Origin: Porogramme epimiltina | Taxonomy: Eukaryota; Basidiomycota; Agaricomycetes; Polyporales; Polyporaceae | Length of the DNA: 64,000 nt | Reading direction: 5' to 3' | Assembly (NCBI GenBank): GCA_900155495.1 | Contig: FTLJ01000071.1 | Location: 1 to 64,000 of the forward strand | In this document: positions 35,078-46,136 of the stretch, one piece after another | Numbering within the stretch: the first letter of the stretch is position 1 | Layout: each line of letters starts with the position of its first letter | The notes under the pieces: generated by a model | Database searches by the model: none | What the model saw: the letters and a program-made list of their open reading frames with translations, nothing else | What the model was told of the DNA's origin: nothing | Program-made: the position numbers and the translations under genes

Positions 35078-35850
35078 CATTAGAAGGACGAGACGCCTCC
35101 TGTCATCCGATAGTTCGACAGTCGGTGGGAAGCTCGAAGCACTTGCGTCTTTTCTTATTGATTCACAGGACCAAGTGGTCAAGCAGATTACCTGAAAAGG
35201 GGTAAGGGGTGAGCCAGAACTCGGATGAGACGAGATTCTAACACATATGTATATACCTTAGGTCATGCGCAAACACGCCACACTCCTAAAGGAAAGGAAA
35301 CGGAGTGATCTGGCGTTCTATTAATAGAATTTGAATAGAGGGTAGTTGGAAATCATCGAAAGGGTCGAACCTTGAAATACCTTTTGGGAACTTACATACT
35401 CCTTCACGGAGATGAAGCAACTGCTAGCTCACTGAGGCGATTGCATACACATACATTGAACCTGAAGTTACACGATGGGCGCAGCTCGTCACTGATTTGA
35501 AATACCCCTAAAAGAACGCTGAACACTGACTAGGTATTGCTTCTGCGGCTGGTGCAGCCGCAGGCCCTCGCCTGTACGCTTGCCACGTATGCCAGTACCC
35601 CTCGAATGCCAAGAATTGTGAATGACCATCAGCGATAGGCTAGCTGGCCGCGCAAACCAGTTAGCGAACACCCCCAAGCACTGGGATTCTGGCTCCCGTC
35701 ACTGTGTCTCGTAACTTGTTGTAGCGTAACTCGTTGTAGTGGAAATGAAGCATATGGTGGAAAACGCGACTCGCAGGACTCGAATCCGGGCGAGTCAGAT
35801 GCTCGACACGTGACAAGCTGCTCCGCCACCATTGGGCGTCTAAAGTACCT
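35078..35850. repeat. Duplicated 5' flank, copy 1 (upstream of gene H)
   Basis: About 0.75 kb co-linear with 38232-38975 upstream of gene I. Shared blocks include CAAGCAGATTACCTGAAAAG, ACTCCTTCACGGAGATGAAG, CATACACATACATTGA and a tRNA-like element at the distal end. Weaker matches occur upstream of genes F and G. No coding frame is conserved between the copies, so I read it as co-duplicated promoter and intergenic DNA. Confidence 0.8.
35751..35845 (-). repeat. tRNA-like dispersed sequence, copy 2
   Basis: Best copy. On the minus strand it has GTGGCGGAGC (A-box-like) and GGATTCGAGTCC, a good match to a Pol III B box. The flanking stems do not pair as in a tRNA, so it is not called a tRNA gene. 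It could be a tRNA-derived SINE head or an old tRNA pseudogene copied with the P450 units. Confidence 0.45.
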
Positions 35851-35962
35851 TTGACATGGCAGTCCATGCTAGCTATATGTTTGTGCTAATACTGAATGCG
35901 TACATCCACGATGACCTACCACTGGCACTCACATAACCAACTCTCTGACAGTCCATATTCCT

Positions 35963-38176
35963 TTATAGCTTCACTCCAATATCCTTCCGCTTGCGGAACA
36001 TCAACTTGGCTGAAGGGTCGGGGATAACAGCGTCCGCGAAGTAGAGCGTAGGTGGGCGGGCGTCCCCGTCTGCGAGCTTGAAGTCGTAGTTGATCACTAG
36101 AAATGCGAGGAGTGCCTTGAGCTCGATCGCAGCGAAAAACCGTCCCGGGCTGGGTATATTTGTGTTAGCTACTCGCTTAAGTATCCCCCTCTCCCCGAGT
36201 CTCCCTCATGTAGATGCACGAAAGAAGAGCATGGAGAAGGGGGGTCAAGAAATCCGACGCACCATGCATGCCCCCCGAGTCCGAATGGGACGAAATTTAT
36301 AGATGGGTTCGGTAACTGGTGCTTCGTTCCCTCTGTGCCCGACACGCCATCCTCTATTCCGCGTGAAAACCGGAATGGGTCAAACACGTGTGGATCGGAG
36401 TACACCCCATCGTCACGATGCGATCCCCACACCGATGCGCAGATGAATGTGTTCCTGGGAATGAATGTCCCGTCACTCAGAGTCACTTCTTTAACAGTGA
36501 CCCGTGGCAAGGATACTGAGTTTCAGAGAGTAATCCGGGATAAGAGTAAGGGGGTTGAGCAGGGGAGGTTTAAATTCAACGGAGGCGGACGTACGGATGC
36601 CGATGCCGTGGAATCGCAAGACTTCCTTCAGTACGCTGTCTACTTTGTTCATCTTGCTTATTGATGACTTCGTCCAGCCCTCTGCGGCGATGATTGGTTC
36701 GACTTCTTCGCGGAGTGGTTTCAACCATTCCGGGTTTACTGCAAGATCATATAATGCGTGTGTAATGGTCTGTGGTGCACAATGTTTCATTATATCCCCA
36801 TTGACAGACGAACGTGTTCTCAGGACGTACATTGGAAGATGTGTGAACAGCTGCAAAGTTGATAAGCATGATTCGTTCAGTGATCTCCCGATCCGTGCTA
36901 CAGCGCGGAATGGCCTCTTCAAGGATCCATTGCAATAAATCGTTCTGCGGCTGGTGTGAGTCAAAGACGTATTATGGCTATAACTTGAACCTAGTTACTT
37001 ACAGGCTGATCCTCCCAGCTGTCCCCGAGCTCCTCCATCTTCATTCTACGACTATCCAATATGGGCTTGAAGTGGCGAGTAGTGACAAGACGTACAGTCT
37101 TCTTCGCCGCGCTGGCAAGTGGTACTACAAGCCTGGCATTTCCATTTGATTTCATGTCTCAAGAACGATCAAGAAGGCTACGTACGAGCGAAGGAAGCGG
37201 GGGAAGAGAATGAGGATAGCCTTATCCTTTATAGCGTCTGCTGCAAAGCGGACGGCCAGGTCCACGTACTCCTGATTCCGGCCTATACAGCATCGTTGGT
37301 CCGATTTGCACTCGCGGAAGTTCGAGGGCTGATACGCACATAGAGGAAGCCCGACAAAGACTCTGTTGCTCAAACGAACTATAATCTTCTGCATTGTCGG
37401 TAACGCCTTCACCGTGGTCCAATCTGGAAAGCATAATGACATGAGGCTTCTTTGCAGAAGGGTCACAACACATGGGTTGGAAGCAGCACCCACCGTCGCC
37501 GTTAATAGGAATGCAGTCCGGCACAGTGACCGCGAGCTCGTCAATCAAATTTGGGAGCACCGCAGGCAGCATGCGCATCAGCTTGTCGCGGATGATCCCA
37601 ACGTGGTACGGGTCGTCTATTGACTGTCGTGCGAGAATGTGCTTCAATTGCAAGACCTGCCAGAGCAATGAGATCACGGAGGAGCCACTAAGAATAAGTG
37701 GATGACCATACTTCCTCTATGCCCTCATCGAAGGATAGTTCATCAGGGCGCTTTCGAAATTCGTCCACAAGTTTCGAGCCGTCGACGACTACAGTCCACC
37801 CATTAAACTGAGCAACCTTAAATACGGACCCACGATACTGTTCGATATGAATAGATAGGGGGTTCAGGGTTAGAATGAGGGACAAGCGCGCCCCCTGCCA
37901 GGCTGCAAACGATACGCACTCTTTGGTGCCCCTCCTTGATCAACTCTTGTCCGCGGATGACGCGGTTGAAGGCCCCTATGAGTGACAAGATGGGCGCTGA
38001 CGGCCCGCCAATGGTCGGGATGGACTTCAACTGAGGGCTCAGGCGTTAATCCACCAGTGTACGTCTGAAGGATCAACGAGAGTGCTCACCGGGTCTGACT
38101 GCCATCTGACGATGTATGCAGCGACAAGTATCGCAGAAAGGGCGTACAACAGCGCACTATGGTCGTCCAGGGACAT
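35963..38176 (-). CDS. Cytochrome P450 (family 2, gene I; array copy 4)
   Basis: Start ATG 38174-38176 (MSLDDHSALLYALSAILVAA, RWQSDP). Exons give LKSIPTIGGPSAPILSLIGA, FKVAQFNGWTVVVDGSKLV, ARQSIDDPYHVGIIRDKLM, IVRLSNRVFVGLPLC, LLQWILEEAIPRCSTDRE, NFAAVHTSS, LKEVLRFHG, EVTLSDGTFIPRNTFICAS and FDPFRFSRG. The haem loop is FGLGGHACPG, with Leu for the usual His after FG. It ends MFRKRKDIGVKL at TAA 35963-35965. The cysteine codon is split near 36.15-36.26 kb. It is the closest paralog of gene H and carries the same upstream DNA. Substrate unknown. Confidence 0.88.
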
Positions 38177-38227
38177 GGAGTGTGTGAGAGGAGGGAAAGC
38201 TGAAACCGACGTCCTGAGTCCCATAAG

Positions 38228-38240
38228 CGGTATATGTACC
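38228..38240 (-). promoter_or_regulatory. TATA/GGTACATATA element of P450 gene I
   Basis: GGTACATATACC on the minus strand, about 55 nt before the ATG at 38176. Confidence 0.45.
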
Positions 38241-38975
38241 GATTGGAAGGACGAGACGCCGCCTGTCATCCGATAGTTTGACAGCTGGTGGGAAGCTCAA
38301 AGTAGTTACCTTTTCGCTCGTAGATACACAGGACCAAGTGGTCAAGCAGATTACCTGAAAAGGGGTAAGACTTGAGTCTGATCTCAGATGAGGCGAGATT
38401 CTAACACATGTGTAGATACCGATGGTCATACGCAAACACGCTACACTCTTAGGAAATGGAAACGAAGAAATCTGGCGTTCTATAAATAGCATTTGAATCC
38501 GGGGTAGTCGAGAAGTATCGAGTAGGCTGAACCCCGAAATACAACCTTTGGGAACTTGCATACTACTCCTTCACGGAGATGAAGCAACTTCCAGCTCACT
38601 GAGGTAATTGCATACACATACATTGAGCCTGAAGTTACACGGTTGGCTCAGCATGTCGCTCATTTCCATGTCAGAGTAGAAACGCCCCTAAAAGAAGGTT
38701 GAACACCCACCGGGTATCACTTTTGCGGCCGGCGCAGCAGTCCCTCGCCCGTATGCTTCCCATGCATGCCGATACCCCTCGACAGCTGAGTATCATGAAT
38801 GACCGTCAGCGACAAGCTAGCTGACCGCGTGAGCCCGTTAGCAGACGCTCTAAAGCACTGGGACTCGGGAGCCGATGTCTCGTTGCAGCAGTGGAAACGA
38901 CGCATATGATGGAAAACGCGAGGAGTCAGGACACGCTCGACACGTGACAGCTCTACCACAGTTGGGCGTCTAAAA
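38232..38975. repeat. Duplicated 5' flank, copy 2 (upstream of gene I)
   Basis: Partner of 35078-35850. It holds the same ordered blocks and ends in a shortened tRNA-like element at 38903-38975. It marks the outer border of the last array duplication. Confidence 0.8.
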
Positions 38976-38989
38976 ATACACTCGCCTAC

Positions 38990-39131
38990 TACGCTGTTCC
39001 TGCGAACACTTCGACTCTAGGTCTCGCCCAAACATAACTAGCATCCGAAGCAATTGGCGGAACTGAGTTTTGCAGGGCGGCTAGGCAATAGACTTCCGAA
39101 GCATGCGTGCTCCCGCTCGGAAAGGGTGAAG
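38990..39131. repeat. Duplicated gene-J 3' flank, outer part
   Basis: Matches 44469-44620 (blocks such as GAAGCATGCGTGCTC versus GCAGCATGCGTGCTC). Its continuation is interrupted by the transposon insertion and resumes at 40264. Confidence 0.7.
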
Positions 39132-39142
39132 TAATTATAGTA
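39132..39142. repeat. Left target-site duplication
   Basis: TAATTATAGTA, repeated exactly at 40264-40274 on the other side of the element. Confidence 0.8.
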
Positions 39143-40263
39143 GTGCTTGCCAAGAATACCCGTATAATTGATTATAATCTGAGATTATAACCGCGTTATG
39201 ATTAAATAGGGGCATTGGCCGTAATCATAAAGGGGTTCAGTAGTAGTCATTACACTACAATACAATACCCTACCATTACATACCCGGTCAGTAAGTAATG
39301 GTATTCAATAAGCAAGCAGGTGATTGGGTGCTTGGGATTACAAGGAGAGCAGGGTATTACTGATAGTACTGATTGATAAGATTCTGTTACTGATGGAACA
39401 CATTAAGTCTTATTCCCGTTGGGCTTCAACCTGTCGGCGCTAGGGAAGGAATGCCTCTTGTCCGCACATACGCATGCTTTTTTCCAGTCCCTCAGCGAGC
39501 AGCTTGAAAACGGGATACGGCGCTGCTGCCTTGCGAGTGCGTCCAGGTCCTTGAGCTCCGGAGACAAGTAATAGTAGCCCAGTGAGCTTCACATGCGCCA
39601 TATGTGCGCTGGCGGCCGCACGGTCTTGACGCTTGCCGGGCTCTGGTGTGACCTAGCAGGCCATCCCCAGTCAGCCTCTCGACAATCTACTCTAGCACCC
39701 AAACTCACGCATGTGCGACTTTCGAGGGTCCCCCGCACAGCAGCTCTTCCGACCGCATGCCGGATGTGTTTGGCATGCTGATGAGTCACTCAAGCACCCA
39801 GCGGCCACCTGCCCTCATTCTCGAACGCCTCTGCCGCAGTGTTGTGTTTTGTTTTCCCGCAGATGACCAACCTGTAGCTCGTTGAAAGCAGCCTGCAAAC
39901 GACCGGCGCCGGTGCCACTGGCAGTGACTTACCGCCGCGCAAATCTCGGTGGTACTACGGGGCCGGCCTACACGGTCAAGTTTTCAATGCGCACGACTCT
40001 TTCGTACATTAAATCGTAAGCACACACTCTCTTAGAGCTGTATAGTGGATGGTGAGGAGCAGGAGAGAGAGCCGTCATTCAGGAGAACCCGGCACATGAC
40101 CAGAATGTTTGCTAATTGAAGTACTTACTATTACATATGCTTACTCTTTGCTTACAATAGGTTATCTTACCCGTAGATTACTTATAGGCCGCCGGAAGTA
40201 GTATAATTATCTATATCATTACTTATTGTGTAGAGACCGTAAGTAATAGTAATTGTCAAGCAC
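39143..40263. mobile_element. Non-autonomous inverted-repeat DNA transposon
   Basis: A 1121-bp insertion. The left end reads GTGCTTGCCAA and the right end, reversed, reads GTGCTTGACAA, so there are terminal inverted repeats of about 11 bp with one mismatch. It is flanked by an exact 11-bp direct repeat. Both ends are AT-rich and carry many copies of TTACT/AGTAA-type motifs in opposite orientation. The middle (39.4-40.0 kb) is GC-richer, with no recognisable transposase; the longest frames are about 60-66 codons. The paralogous sequence at about 44.63 kb runs straight through without it. An 11-bp target duplication would suit Mutator-like elements, but the superfamily is not settled. Confidence 0.85.
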
Positions 40264-40274
40264 TAATTATAGTA
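40264..40274. repeat. Right target-site duplication
   Basis: TAATTATAGTA, the exact copy of 39132-39142. The host sequence then continues into the 3' flank of P450 gene J. Confidence 0.8.
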
Positions 40275-40475
40275 GTCAATATAACCAGACACGGAAAACT
40301 CGACTACATAGATACATTGAGACCCGGCTTGACCGTCACAATAATAGAAGTCCTTACATTCTCGGCGCGATGCATCCCACCGATTCCTTGGTTCAACGAA
40401 CTCGAAAGAGCAAAGTCAAGAAAGGGACTGTCTTCGGACTCCGTTGTGCGGTGGCTCACCCGTTGCATTCCCTCG

Positions 40476-42555
40476 TCAGATTTTCTGTCGCTTGCGGAAC
40501 ATGAGCTGTCCACTTGGAGAGGGGATGATGCTTGTGTCAAAGTACACATTCCGCGGGCGTTTGCCGTCGCCCCCGAGCTTCAAGTCGTAATTAATGATAA
40601 GGAACGCGAGCAGCGCTTTGAGCTCGTTCGCCACAAAAAACCTCCCGGGACTGTGCAAAGCTCAGGAAATGTACGAGCGGCAAAAGCGGGCGACGCACCA
40701 TGCTTGCTTTCCGTGCCCGAATGGGATGTACTCCAGCGACGTGTTCACGAACTGGTGCTTCATGCTTTCTCCCGCCTGCTCTCGCATGCGCGCGAACCGG
40801 AAAGGGTCGAACACTTCCGCGTCTGGGTACACCGCTTCATCGTGGTGCGTTGCATGAGTCGCGGCGGCGAGGAGCGTGCCCTTGGGGATGAATGTTCCGT
40901 CGCTGAGCGTGATGTCCTTGAGCGCCATGCGTGAGACGGACACTGTTGCCCGAAGAGTGTCAACAGGCGAATATGGCAGAGGACAAAGGGAGTTGTCGTA
41001 CGGATGTTGAACCCATTGAAGCGTTGCGACTCCTTCAGTAAGCTGTCCAGCTTCCACATCTTGCCCAGAGCCCCCTTCGTCCACCCCTCTGTAGTAATGA
41101 TGGGCTCGATCTCTTCGCGAAGGGGAATAAACCACTCCGGGTGCACTGCGAGATCGTAGAGCGCGTGTGTGATCATCTGTCTCTGGGGTGAGTCTCGGGA
41201 GGGTGGTGCAATGTGTGTGCTACGCACATTAGACGTAGTGTGGATTGCTGCAAAATTCACCAGGAGAATACGTTCTGTGATCTGTTCGTCTGTGTAGTTG
41301 CGCGGTATGGCTTGCTCGAGTATCCATTGGAGCATATCGTTCTAGGGCCGTGTCTTAGCCAAGGTGAACAGCTTCATTAATGCCGCCATCTTACTGGTCG
41401 GTCGTCCCAGCGATCCCCAAGCTCCTTCAACATCGCCCTGCGTTCGTTTAGCAGCGGTTTGAGATACCCGGTGGTCATGCGGACGTTCTTCTTCACACGA
41501 CTCGTCAGAGTCGAAACGATCCTGGGCAACGAACGTGGGTTCAGGCGCGGACGCGCCATGGGACAGCATAAGATGCACCTACCGGCGGAGAAAGCGTGGA
41601 GTAAAAAATAAGATAGTCTGATCCCTGACTGCGTCTGTCGTGAAGTTTATTGAAAGGTCCAAATACTCTTGATTACGGCCTGGCAGGTAAAGTTGTCATT
41701 CAAATTTCACAGCAACTCGGGGTTCAGCCGATGCCATACGCACAGAGGGGAAAACCAACAAATGCGCGGCTGCTCGTCTGTGCCACAATATTCTGCATGG
41801 TTGACCCGGTCGTGACTGTCGTCCATTCTACGGGACACTATGTTTTAGATGCCATTATTACAACCTTGATAATGAAGGGGCACGCTTACCATCGCCGATA
41901 GTAGGAATATAGTGCGGCACAGCGACTCTGAGCTCATCAACGACTTCCGGGAGGACAACAGGGAGCCTCCTCGTGAGCTTCTCACGAATAATGTCAATGT
42001 GATACGGGTCGTCGGTTGGTGCACGCCCGAGAGTATACCCAAGCTTCAAGAACTAGGATGGCGAGTTAAGCCAGAAATTCTCGAGGAAGAGTATAAGATG
42101 GTCACACCTCTTCGACGGCTTCCAAAAGGGACATCTCATCATCGGGACGCTTCCGCACATCGTCCACTAGCTTCGGTCCACTGACGACCACAAGCCAACG
42201 ATCGCTGAATGAGATCTTGAAGACGGAGCCATGGTACTGTGCAAAACATATCGTTAGCCTAATCGCATACGGAAAGCAGTCGAGCCAAAGGCACCTACCC
42301 GGTGGTAACCCTCTGTGATCAAGTCCCTTCCGCGGAACATGAAGTTTGCGGAGCTTATAAACGAAAAGATAGGTGTGGAGGGCCCGCCGATGGTCGGAAT
42401 AGATCTCAGCTAGAACATAGAGAGTTCATAACAACCATCGAGAGGTAAACGGGGGCACTTACTGGATCTGACCACCATGCAACGACCCATGCCACGACGC
42501 AAATCACTACAAGGGCGGAGGCGAGGGTCTGCGTTTGGAGGTCTTCTAAAGCCAT
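40476..42555 (-). CDS. Cytochrome P450 (family 2, gene J)
   Basis: Start ATG 42553-42555 (MALEDLQTQTLASALVVICV, WWSDP). Exons give LRSIPTIGGPSTPIFSFISS, FKISFSDRWLVVVSGPKLV, LGYTLGRAPTDDPYHIDIIRE, IVAQTSSRAFVGFPLC, MLQWILEQAIPRNYTDEQ, NFAAIHTTS, LKESQRFNGFNI, ALKDITLSDGTFIPKGTLLA and FDPFRFARM. The haem loop is FGHGKQACPG, with Gln at the classical Arg position. It ends LMFRKRQKI at TGA 40476-40478. The cysteine codon is split near 40.655-40.70 kb. The truncated copy at 44.83-45.19 kb is its nearest relative, then gene M. Its 3' flank holds the transposon. No disruption found; substrate unknown. Confidence 0.88.
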
Positions 42556-42597
42556 CGAGTTGTGGACAGAGTCAGGGGGAGAATGGGCAGATGCGAG

Positions 42598-42606
42598 GTA
42601 TATATG
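42598..42606 (-). promoter_or_regulatory. TATA box of P450 gene J
   Basis: CATATATAC on the minus strand, about 45 nt before the ATG at 42555. Confidence 0.5.
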
Positions 42607-42764
42607 CCTGAGGTTTCTGTGTGGATGCACGACCCACCCTACATTATGTCTACATGTCACCGCGAACAGAAAGTGCGACAGCTGCGATCTAAGCGCGTCT
42701 CACTACTTTCGGCGGCTTTTGTAGGGAGCAGCGCAAGGGAGGCGCCTATTGCGGTTATAGGTCC

Positions 42765-43165
42765 GGGTACGAGTTCTTAGGGGCGTACCCGGGCCAAACC
42801 CGTACCCGATCTTCGTACCCGCGGCAGAGGAACGGGCGGCCTCGATGTCGGAGGCCACAGGCTTTAGCTCGAAAACGGCGGGGGACAGGGTATCGTACGT
42901 GGTCCGCGGGAGAGCATCGGCGGCGTTGGGATCGAAGGAAAAGTGGATCTGGAAATGGCGAGCGCATGCACACTAGCAGGCGGCGGCGGCGAGAGGTTGC
43001 GTTATGCTTGATGCAGGGGGGACTGACCACATGCCGAGCAGTAGTAAGTCGCGGGTGGGGTTGGGATGCGGGCTACGGGTATATCCGCGGGAACCCGTAC
43101 CCGTGCCCTTCTTGTCCTCGCCCCTCACGGATACCTGCACCGCGCGGGCCCGGGTACGGCTTAGA
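42765..43165. repeat. TACCCG/CGGGTA-rich block with inverted ends
   Basis: Many copies of GTACCCG or its reverse complement are concentrated at both ends: GGGCGTACCCGGGCC near 42.78 kb and, inverted, GGCCCGGGTACGG near 43.15 kb. A central 200 bp has few of them. The layout suggests a small DNA-transposon remnant with sub-terminal repeats, but no target duplication is clear. No coding frame of note. Confidence 0.5.
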
Positions 43166-44468
43166 CACTGTTGTCTGCTTTCGCCCCAGGTTGAACCTAA
43201 AATTTCAGCCACCATAATTAGAACATTGTTGATGGCATGGAGTTCAAGAATAGTCTAGACACCTGCAGCACTTAATCAAGCCATGCCAGAAACCAAGCGA
43301 CTTTTCCATATAAGCCACCGAAAAGCATGTTTGTCAACTTTCAAGGGTACAGTGTGGAACGCGGGAGACAATTGACTGACAGGTTGAGAAAGTATTAGAC
43401 GTGTATCAAAGATAAGTCTTCACCTTTGATGCTGAAGGCCTTGGAACTTCTCATAGATGCCACATACTCTGCGGGTGCTGTTTTGTCGTTAAGAGCTGAT
43501 GATACTACTGAGCGAGTATCGTTAACTCGATTCCCCCACGTGCGGCGCCAACACAACTGGCGCACTCACCTCATGTCAAGGTAGATTCAGAGCACATGTG
43601 TGTTGTAGCGTACTTAGTACTTAGTACTTAGGGGGTTGGGGACAAGGTTGATGATCCCGCCGACGTGTTGGGTGAAGTCAAGGACGGGCGTCTATCAGGG
43701 AAATAAGCTACCTCCATCACCACCACGCCCTCCCCGACCCCGACACAGACCCGATCCCTTGCTATCTCCCTCGACTGTGCTTGGTCGCACAGGCCTAGGC
43801 CCTCTATACGCTTCTTGTTCCCGCATGATGATCTCTTCCGCTCTGCTTGACTGTTCTACCCCTTTACTCTATCCTCACCAACCCATTTGGCCGACGCAGC
43901 CCCACGTCCGGCATTAGTCGCCAGCCCCCCTCAGGCCCTCGCCGAACGCTCATTATCTGTGCCCCAAGCACCTCGCTTCAACTATAGCAGCCCCCACCGT
44001 GGACTTTGAAGAGTGCACATTACTTCTTTAGCTCAGCCTACCCTATCCACTTCACTTGGCCCCTTCTCTTCCGGCAAACCAGCCTCACTGGCGCATAATA
44101 CTCCTGTCTCCGCTGCCCCCGGGTTGATTAGCCTTCTTGACTCCATCCATTGCACCTACACACCACAGTCGTCCGAACGCGCGGAATTCGCGCACAAACC
44201 GCGCTGTGCCTGATGCTATGCGCCACTGTCGCACAATCGAGGATACGGGCACCATCACAAGAGGTCACTCTCAGTAGCAACGGACAAAACTCAATCTGAA
44301 AGTCATCATTCCTGTGTGAGTGTCTGCGCTTGTTTGGTGAAGTCGGCGGTTTTGTGGGGCAGGGTATGTGGTGTGAGTGGGAGTGTATCGGTGTCTGTGG
44401 AGCTGCCAGTCCGCCTAAGTCAGAATGGGGCTATAGAAGGGAGGGAGGGGGAGAGTCGTTGTTACTCA
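43166..44468. other. Gene-free stretch
   Basis: About 1.3 kb of mixed-composition DNA with short motif-free frames and a small TACTTAG microsatellite (three tandem copies) near 43.61-43.63 kb. No gene recognised. Confidence 0.5.
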
Positions 44469-44833
44469 GTATACTCGCCTACGCCGTTCCCGCGAATGTC
44501 TAGACTCGTAGTTCTCGCCCAAATATGTCTGGCACCCGAGGCGCTTGGTGGAACTGGGTTTCGTAGGGTGGCCAGGTAACAGAACTCCGCAGCATGCGTG
44601 CTCGGAAAGAGTGAAGCAACTATATTGGTCAATATTGACTAGCCACGGAAAGCTCAACCAGAACATCTACATAGAGACCCGGATCGAGCACCGTCACAAT
44701 AATGGATACTCTTACATTCTCGGCACGAAATATCCCATCGATCCCTTCGTCTAACGAACTCGAAACAGCAAATCCAAGAAAGTGACTACCTTCGGACTCC
44801 GTAGTGCGGCGGTTCACCGGTTGCATTCCCTCG
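44469..44833. repeat. Duplicated gene-J 3' flank, uninterrupted copy
   Basis: Matches 38990-39142 followed directly by 40275-40475, that is, the gene-J flank without the transposon. It serves as the empty site for the element at 39143-40263. Confidence 0.75.
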
Positions 44834-45190
44834 TCAGATTTTCTGTCGCTTGCGGAACATGAGCTGTCCACTTGGAGAGGGGATGATGGTTGAGCCGAAG
44901 TACATGTTCCGCGGGCGTTTGCCGTCGCCCGCGAGCTTGAAGTCGTAGTTGACAATAAGGAACGCCAGAAGCGCCTTGAGTTCGTTCGCCACAAAAAACC
45001 TCCCAGGGCTGTGCAGAGTTTAGGGAATGTAAGAGCGGTAAACACGGGGGACAGACCATGCGTGCTTTCCGTGCCCGAACGGGATATACTCTAGCGACGT
45101 GTTCGCGAACTGGTGCCTCATGCTTTCTCCTGCCTGCTCTCGCATACGCGCAAACCGGAAAGGGTCGAACGCTCCCGCGTCTGGGTACTG
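44834..45190 (-). pseudogene. Truncated P450 C-terminus (gene-J-like)
   Basis: Only the last two exons remain. FDPFRFARMREQAGESM, then LEYIPFGHGKHAC split by an intron, then PGRFFVANELKALLAFLIVNY and LMFRKRQKI with stop TGA at 44834-44836. The match to gene J ends abruptly at about 45190 in the codons before FDPFRF, and unrelated DNA follows. There is no anchor, I-helix or K-helix, so no enzyme can be made. The preserved frame and haem loop suggest a recent truncation. Confidence 0.88.
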
Positions 45191-46136
45191 GGCGCCCCCC
45201 GAGGCGGGGAGACGCATCGCTTCTTCACATTCTGGCGCGGGAGGAGGTCGTCGCTCTTGCCCTTGGAAAACGCGTCTACTTCGCCTCTGGGGAATAAGGG
45301 ACGGGCTGTGGGAGGGGCGGTATGGATAGTGGGAGCGGCTGGGCGCAGGCCTAGGAGGAACGGAACGACGGAAACGCGCGTGATGATGACCATGGCGTTT
45401 GAAAACATCATGAACGAGTGCTTGGTGAATACACCTAGGGAGGGAGTGAGTGAGAGGGCAAGGACGGGCTCATGGTCGTGACCGCAGTAAAGAGAGAGTG
45501 GACTCAGCGGGCGCAGCCGTGGCCGCAGTGACTGCTTTTGCGTCAACATCCGACTCCGCTGTTTCCGCACATAACTTGTCCGCAAGATCAGTATTCGATT
45601 GCATGTCGGAGAAATACACGCACCACACGGTAAGCCTTATGAAGTGCACTTAAAGACTTCACTGTAGCTTATGGCATGGCAATCAGACACTTTGAGGTGG
45701 CCCTCATATGGACGCTTGCCCCATACGCTACTCCCCGAAAGCCGAACATCGTTTATAGCCACCAGTACCGAGTTAGCTTGCCGTGTGGGCCGGAGCTGGT
45801 GTCACGTTGGAAACCACATGGCAGTGATCACTGGTGGGTAGCGAGAAGACTCGAAAGTCGTCGAGAGCCGAGTCCAAAAAAGTCAGATGCCGGACACGTG
45901 ACAGCCACCATCGGGCGTCTAAATTATCTTCGACTCCGGGTACATCGGAAAAGGTTGAATGACGAGTGCTTCACCATTCGACATTCACGAATCAGCCGCA
46001 AGCTCTGGTAGTAAGTAGTTCAACTTTTCTATGGAGATAATGAATCAAAATAACAAGAATCCGCCATTCCTGACATGCATCTAAGGCTAAGTCCTCCCCA
46101 GACACGACGCATGCCACGGTCCACCTGTGACTATGT
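45191..46136. other. Spacer before P450 gene L
   Basis: Unrelated DNA adjoining the truncated P450, with no recognisable gene. A tRNA-like dispersed sequence (copy 4) lies at 45843-45925. Confidence 0.5.
45843..45925 (-). repeat. tRNA-like dispersed sequence, copy 4
   Basis: On the minus strand: TTTAGACGCCC, GGTGGC, TGTCACGTGTC and CATCTGACT, in the same order as copies 2 and 3 but with a decayed B box. Confidence 0.4.

Noticed and set aside
35751..35845. Possible tRNA gene
   Set aside because: B-box-like sequence is present, but acceptor and T stems do not pair and sister copies have lost key parts.
39589..39789. Frames of about 62-66 codons on both strands within the transposon, as a possible transposase remnant
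   Set aside because: Too short, overlapping on both strands, and without a catalytic motif I can recognise.
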